Positions 5,813 to 7,720 of a stretch of 7,720 nt of DNA are shown here, piece by piece (positions within the stretch are counted from its first letter, which is position 1; every line of letters begins with the position of its first letter). A model generated the notes under the pieces. That model was given only the letters and a program-made list of their open reading frames with translations, did not search any database and had not been told where the DNA came from. This DNA is from DASSWG01 sp035705295 (GTDB lineage Bacteria > Bacteroidota > Bacteroidia > Flavobacteriales > Flavobacteriaceae), in NCBI GenBank assembly GCA_035705295.1, contig DASSWG010000038.1, positions 1-7,720 on the forward strand, written 5' to 3'. The translations under genes were made by a program, and so were the position numbers.

Positions 5813-7242
5813 CATTCAATTAGCGAAACCCACAAAGTGTTCACCATTCCTTTTTTGGCAATGGGCATTGCGGCAAGGTTCACCACAAAATCACCTTTTT
5901 TCACGAATTTTTCCGCTTTGGCCATTTTGTTGATGTCGGCAACGGTTTCGTCGGTGCTGACAAATTCATCGTAAAAAAACGCACTCACGCCCCACAACAA
6001 GCTCATTTGTGTTAAAATGCGCCGATTGGAGGTGAACGCCAAAATATGCGATTCGGGCCGCCAAGCGGAAATTTGAAAAGCCGTGTACCCGCTGTTGGTA
6101 AGCGTACAAATTGCCCGCGCGTCAATTTCATTGGCCATTTCGGCAGCATGGAAACAAATTGATTTGGTGATGTAACGGTTCGTGCGGATATGTGGCGGCT
6201 CGTGCGGAACTTTGATCAAGGGCGAATCTTCCACGCTTTTGATGATCTGCGCCATTTTTTGGATCACTTCCACCGGATGTTGACCGACGGAGGTTTCCCC
6301 GCTCAACATCACGGCATCGGCGCCGTCCATCACCGAATTGGCGACATCGTTCACTTCGGCCCGAGTGGGCGTTAAACTGGTGATCATGGTTTCCATCATT
6401 TGCGTAGCGATGATCACCGGGATCCGGGCTTTTTTGGCTTTCAAAACCAGTTGTTTTTGGATCAGCGGGACTTCGTGCGCCGGAATTTCCACGCCCAAAT
6501 CGCCCCGGGCGACCATCAGCCCGTCGCAATAGGCCACGATTTTGTCAATGTTCTTTACACCCTCGGGCTTTTCTATTTTCGCAATAATGGGAATTTTATG
6601 GTCGCTGTTTTTGGAAATCAGTTTTTGCAGCTCTTTTAAGTCGTTGGCATTTCGCACAAAGGACAACGCAAGCCAATCTACTTTTTGTTCAATGGCAAAC
6701 AAGGCATCTTTAATGTCTTTTTCGGTCAATGCCGGCAGGGAGATTTTGGTGTTCGGAAGGTTCACGCCTTTTCTGGAACGCAATGGGCCGCCTTGCAGCA
6801 CGCGGGTTTTCACTTCGTCTTTTTCGTTGGTGAAAATCACCTCAAAAATAAGTTTTCCATCGTCCAATAAAATCCGCTCCCCGGTTTTTACATCTTTGGC
6901 AAAACTTTCGTAATTGATGTACACTTTTTCGCCGGTTCCTTGAAATTCTTTTCCGGTGGCAAAGACAACTTGGTCACCTTTTTGAACAATAACTTCTTCT
7001 TTCATGATCCCAACCCGCAATTTCGGGCCTTGCAAATCGGCCAAAATCCCTGCATTGAACCCGTGTTTTTCATTCAGTTCGCGAATAGTATTGATGCGTT
7101 CTTCCACGTCGGAATGCTTTGCATGCGAAAAGTTGATCCGAAAAATATTCACTCCTTTATCGAGCATGGCTTTTAACACGTTTTTCGACATGGTAGCCGG
7201 CCCCAAGGTTGCAACGATTTTTGTTTTTTTTCTTCTGTACAT
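5812..7242 (-). CDS. pyk: Pyruvate kinase
   Basis: A 476-residue glycolytic enzyme that turns phosphoenolpyruvate and ADP into pyruvate and ATP in the cytoplasm. Visible blocks include K-T-K-I-V-A-T-L-G-P (residues 6-15), F-R-I-N-F-S-H-A (34-41) with R35 and N37, and D-L-Q-G-P-K-L-R-V-G (69-78). The B-domain spans roughly 75-170. The signature I-P-I-I-A-K-I-E-K-P-E-G-V (217-229) carries catalytic K222 and metal ligand E224, and M-V-A-R-G-D-L-G-V-E (243-252) carries D248. I-A-T-Q-M-M-E-T-M (278-286), P-T-R-A-E-V-N-D-V-A-N (292-302) and G-A-D-A-V-M-L-S-G-E-T (307-317) complete the barrel. The C-terminal domain (about 353-476) ends with a typical N-T-L-x-V strand. Lys74 occupies the position that is Glu117 in potassium-dependent rabbit muscle enzyme, as in E. 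coli PykA. The start at 7242 shares its A with the upstream stop (TAATG), which fixes it and implies translational coupling. Confidence 0.98.
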   Translation of the reverse strand: MYRRKKTKIVATLGPATMSKNVLKAMLDKGVNIFRINFSHAKHSDVEERINTIRELNEKHGFNAGILADLQGPKLRVGIMKEEVIVQKGDQVVFATGKEFQGTGEKVYINYESFAKDVKTGERILLDDGKLIFEVIFTNEKDEVKTRVLQGGPLRSRKGVNLPNTKISLPALTEKDIKDALFAIEQKVDWLALSFVRNANDLKELQKLISKNSDHKIPIIAKIEKPEGVKNIDKIVAYCDGLMVARGDLGVEIPAHEVPLIQKQLVLKAKKARIPVIIATQMMETMITSLTPTRAEVNDVANSVMDGADAVMLSGETSVGQHPVEVIQKMAQIIKSVEDSPLIKVPHEPPHIRTNRYITKSICFHAAEMANEIDARAICTLTNSGYTAFQISAWRPESHILAFTSNRRILTQMSLLWGVSAFFYDEFVSTDETVADINKMAKAEKFVKKGDFVVNLAAMPIAKKGMVNTLWVSLIE

Positions 7243-7720
7243 TAATTGAAAATTAGATTTTCTTTTGATTTGAGCGCTTCCACTTCCAAGGCATAAGCGG
7301 TTATGATTTTTGGGACATTGTTCAAATTCCGAACAATGTTCTGCACGTCGGTTATTTCGGTTTCATCTTCTATTTTCAAGAAAAAATCCACTTTTTTGTA
7401 TTCAGGGATCAAGTTGGTGGTAAAGATCGGTTCTTCTTGAAACAATCCTCCCGAAGGTTGGAAGTTTTCCTTGTTTCCTTTGAATTTGTTGGAAACCAAA
7501 TAAAATCCGCGTTCATTGGCCAAGTCAAAAAAATGGTACAACGGATAAAGCGCCAACAATTCTTTGTGCTTGAAATCAACGTCTTGCTTTTCCCTTTTCA
7601 GGCGCAAGCCCAAAAATTTGTTCAAAAAGAACGCCAGTTGATAGGTTTCCAATGAAGAATGGACGGCTATCAGTGAATAGCCATCTTCTTCAATTAGGCT
7701 CAACATCCTTTTGTTTTTAG
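7242..7720 (-). CDS. IPExxxVDY family protein (5' partial)
   Basis: A small protein of unknown function restricted, as far as I know, to Bacteroidota. The naming motif appears as I-P-E-Y-K-K-V-D-F, residues 100-108 counting from the Met at 7706, with Phe replacing the usual Tyr. Upstream is a conserved-looking S-L-I-A-V-H-S-S-L-E-x-Y-x-L-A-F-F-L-N-K block (residues 11-30). A Met codon sits at 7706, but the frame stays open to the window edge through K-N-K-R. As I recall family members, they carry roughly ten more residues before the S-L-I-A-V-H-S-S block, so the real start is probably outside the window. The protein has no signal peptide or membrane segment in the visible part and is probably cytoplasmic. 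Its stop TAA overlaps the pyk start by one base, so the two are co-transcribed and probably translationally coupled. In flavobacteria this gene is often found between rnc and pyk as I recall it; rnc would then lie just beyond the right edge. Confidence 0.85.
   Translation of the reverse strand, partial: KNKRMLSLIEEDGYSLIAVHSSLETYQLAFFLNKFLGLRLKREKQDVDFKHKELLALYPLYHFFDLANERGFYLVSNKFKGNKENFQPSGGLFQEEPIFTTNLIPEYKKVDFFLKIEDETEITDVQNIVRNLNNVPKIITAYALEVEALKSKENLIFN

Noticed and set aside
5600..5815. A 71-codon minus-strand frame across the dinB end and the intergenic repeat
   Set aside because: It combines antisense dinB with the palindromic repeat and has no family signature.
5723..5974. An 83-codon plus-strand frame starting at the end of dinB
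   Set aside because: Its first third is the translated intergenic repeat (P-S-Q-R-E-G, I-G-G-V-R-G-G) and the rest is antisense to pyk. It is not a gene.
6128..6529. A 133-codon minus-strand frame within pyk
   Set aside because: It is a shifted-frame shadow of the pyruvate kinase gene on the same strand; the kinase frame holds every catalytic motif without interruption.

Overview
The window looks like chromosomal DNA from a gliding or surface-associated member of the Bacteroidota, most likely a flavobacterium. Four things point there: a giant SprB-repeat surface protein with a type IX secretion (T9SS) type B sorting domain, a PorP/SprF outer-membrane partner directly behind it, an IPExxxVDY-family gene coupled to pyruvate kinase, and a TAnnTTTG-type -7 element with A/T-rich leaders in place of Shine-Dalgarno sites. 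No RNA gene, insertion sequence, CRISPR array or phage gene was seen.

Layout. (1) Positions 1-2814 (+) hold the 3' part of a secreted repeat adhesin: the end of one unit, ten further SprB-like units of about 70-90 residues, then the sorting domain. Its gene start lies outside the window. (2) Positions 2817-3776 (+) encode the PorP/SprF-family protein, two bases downstream and surely in the same operon; the pair reads as an export substrate plus its outer-membrane attachment or secretion partner. (3) Positions 3833-4501 (+) encode RsmI, a 16S rRNA 2'-O-methyltransferase, with a probable promoter just in front. (4) Positions 4626-5726 (+) encode DinB (DNA polymerase IV), ending in a sliding-clamp-binding peptide. 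(5) Positions 5727-5811 are a convergent gap filled by a hairpin-rich repeat. (6) On the minus strand, an IPExxxVDY-family gene (running off the right edge) and pyruvate kinase form a two-gene unit joined by a TAATG stop/start overlap.

Genes 1 and 2 work together in surface display. The other four are ordinary chromosomal housekeeping or repair genes: rRNA modification, translesion synthesis and the last step of glycolysis.

I did not find a convincing new system. The points most worth a second look are an abrupt change in base composition and codon choice inside the adhesin gene at about 570-605, next to a repeat-unit boundary; a strikingly regular cysteine ladder through its repeats; the structured repeat between dinB and pyk; and a pyruvate kinase active-site signature that predicts potassium-independent activity.
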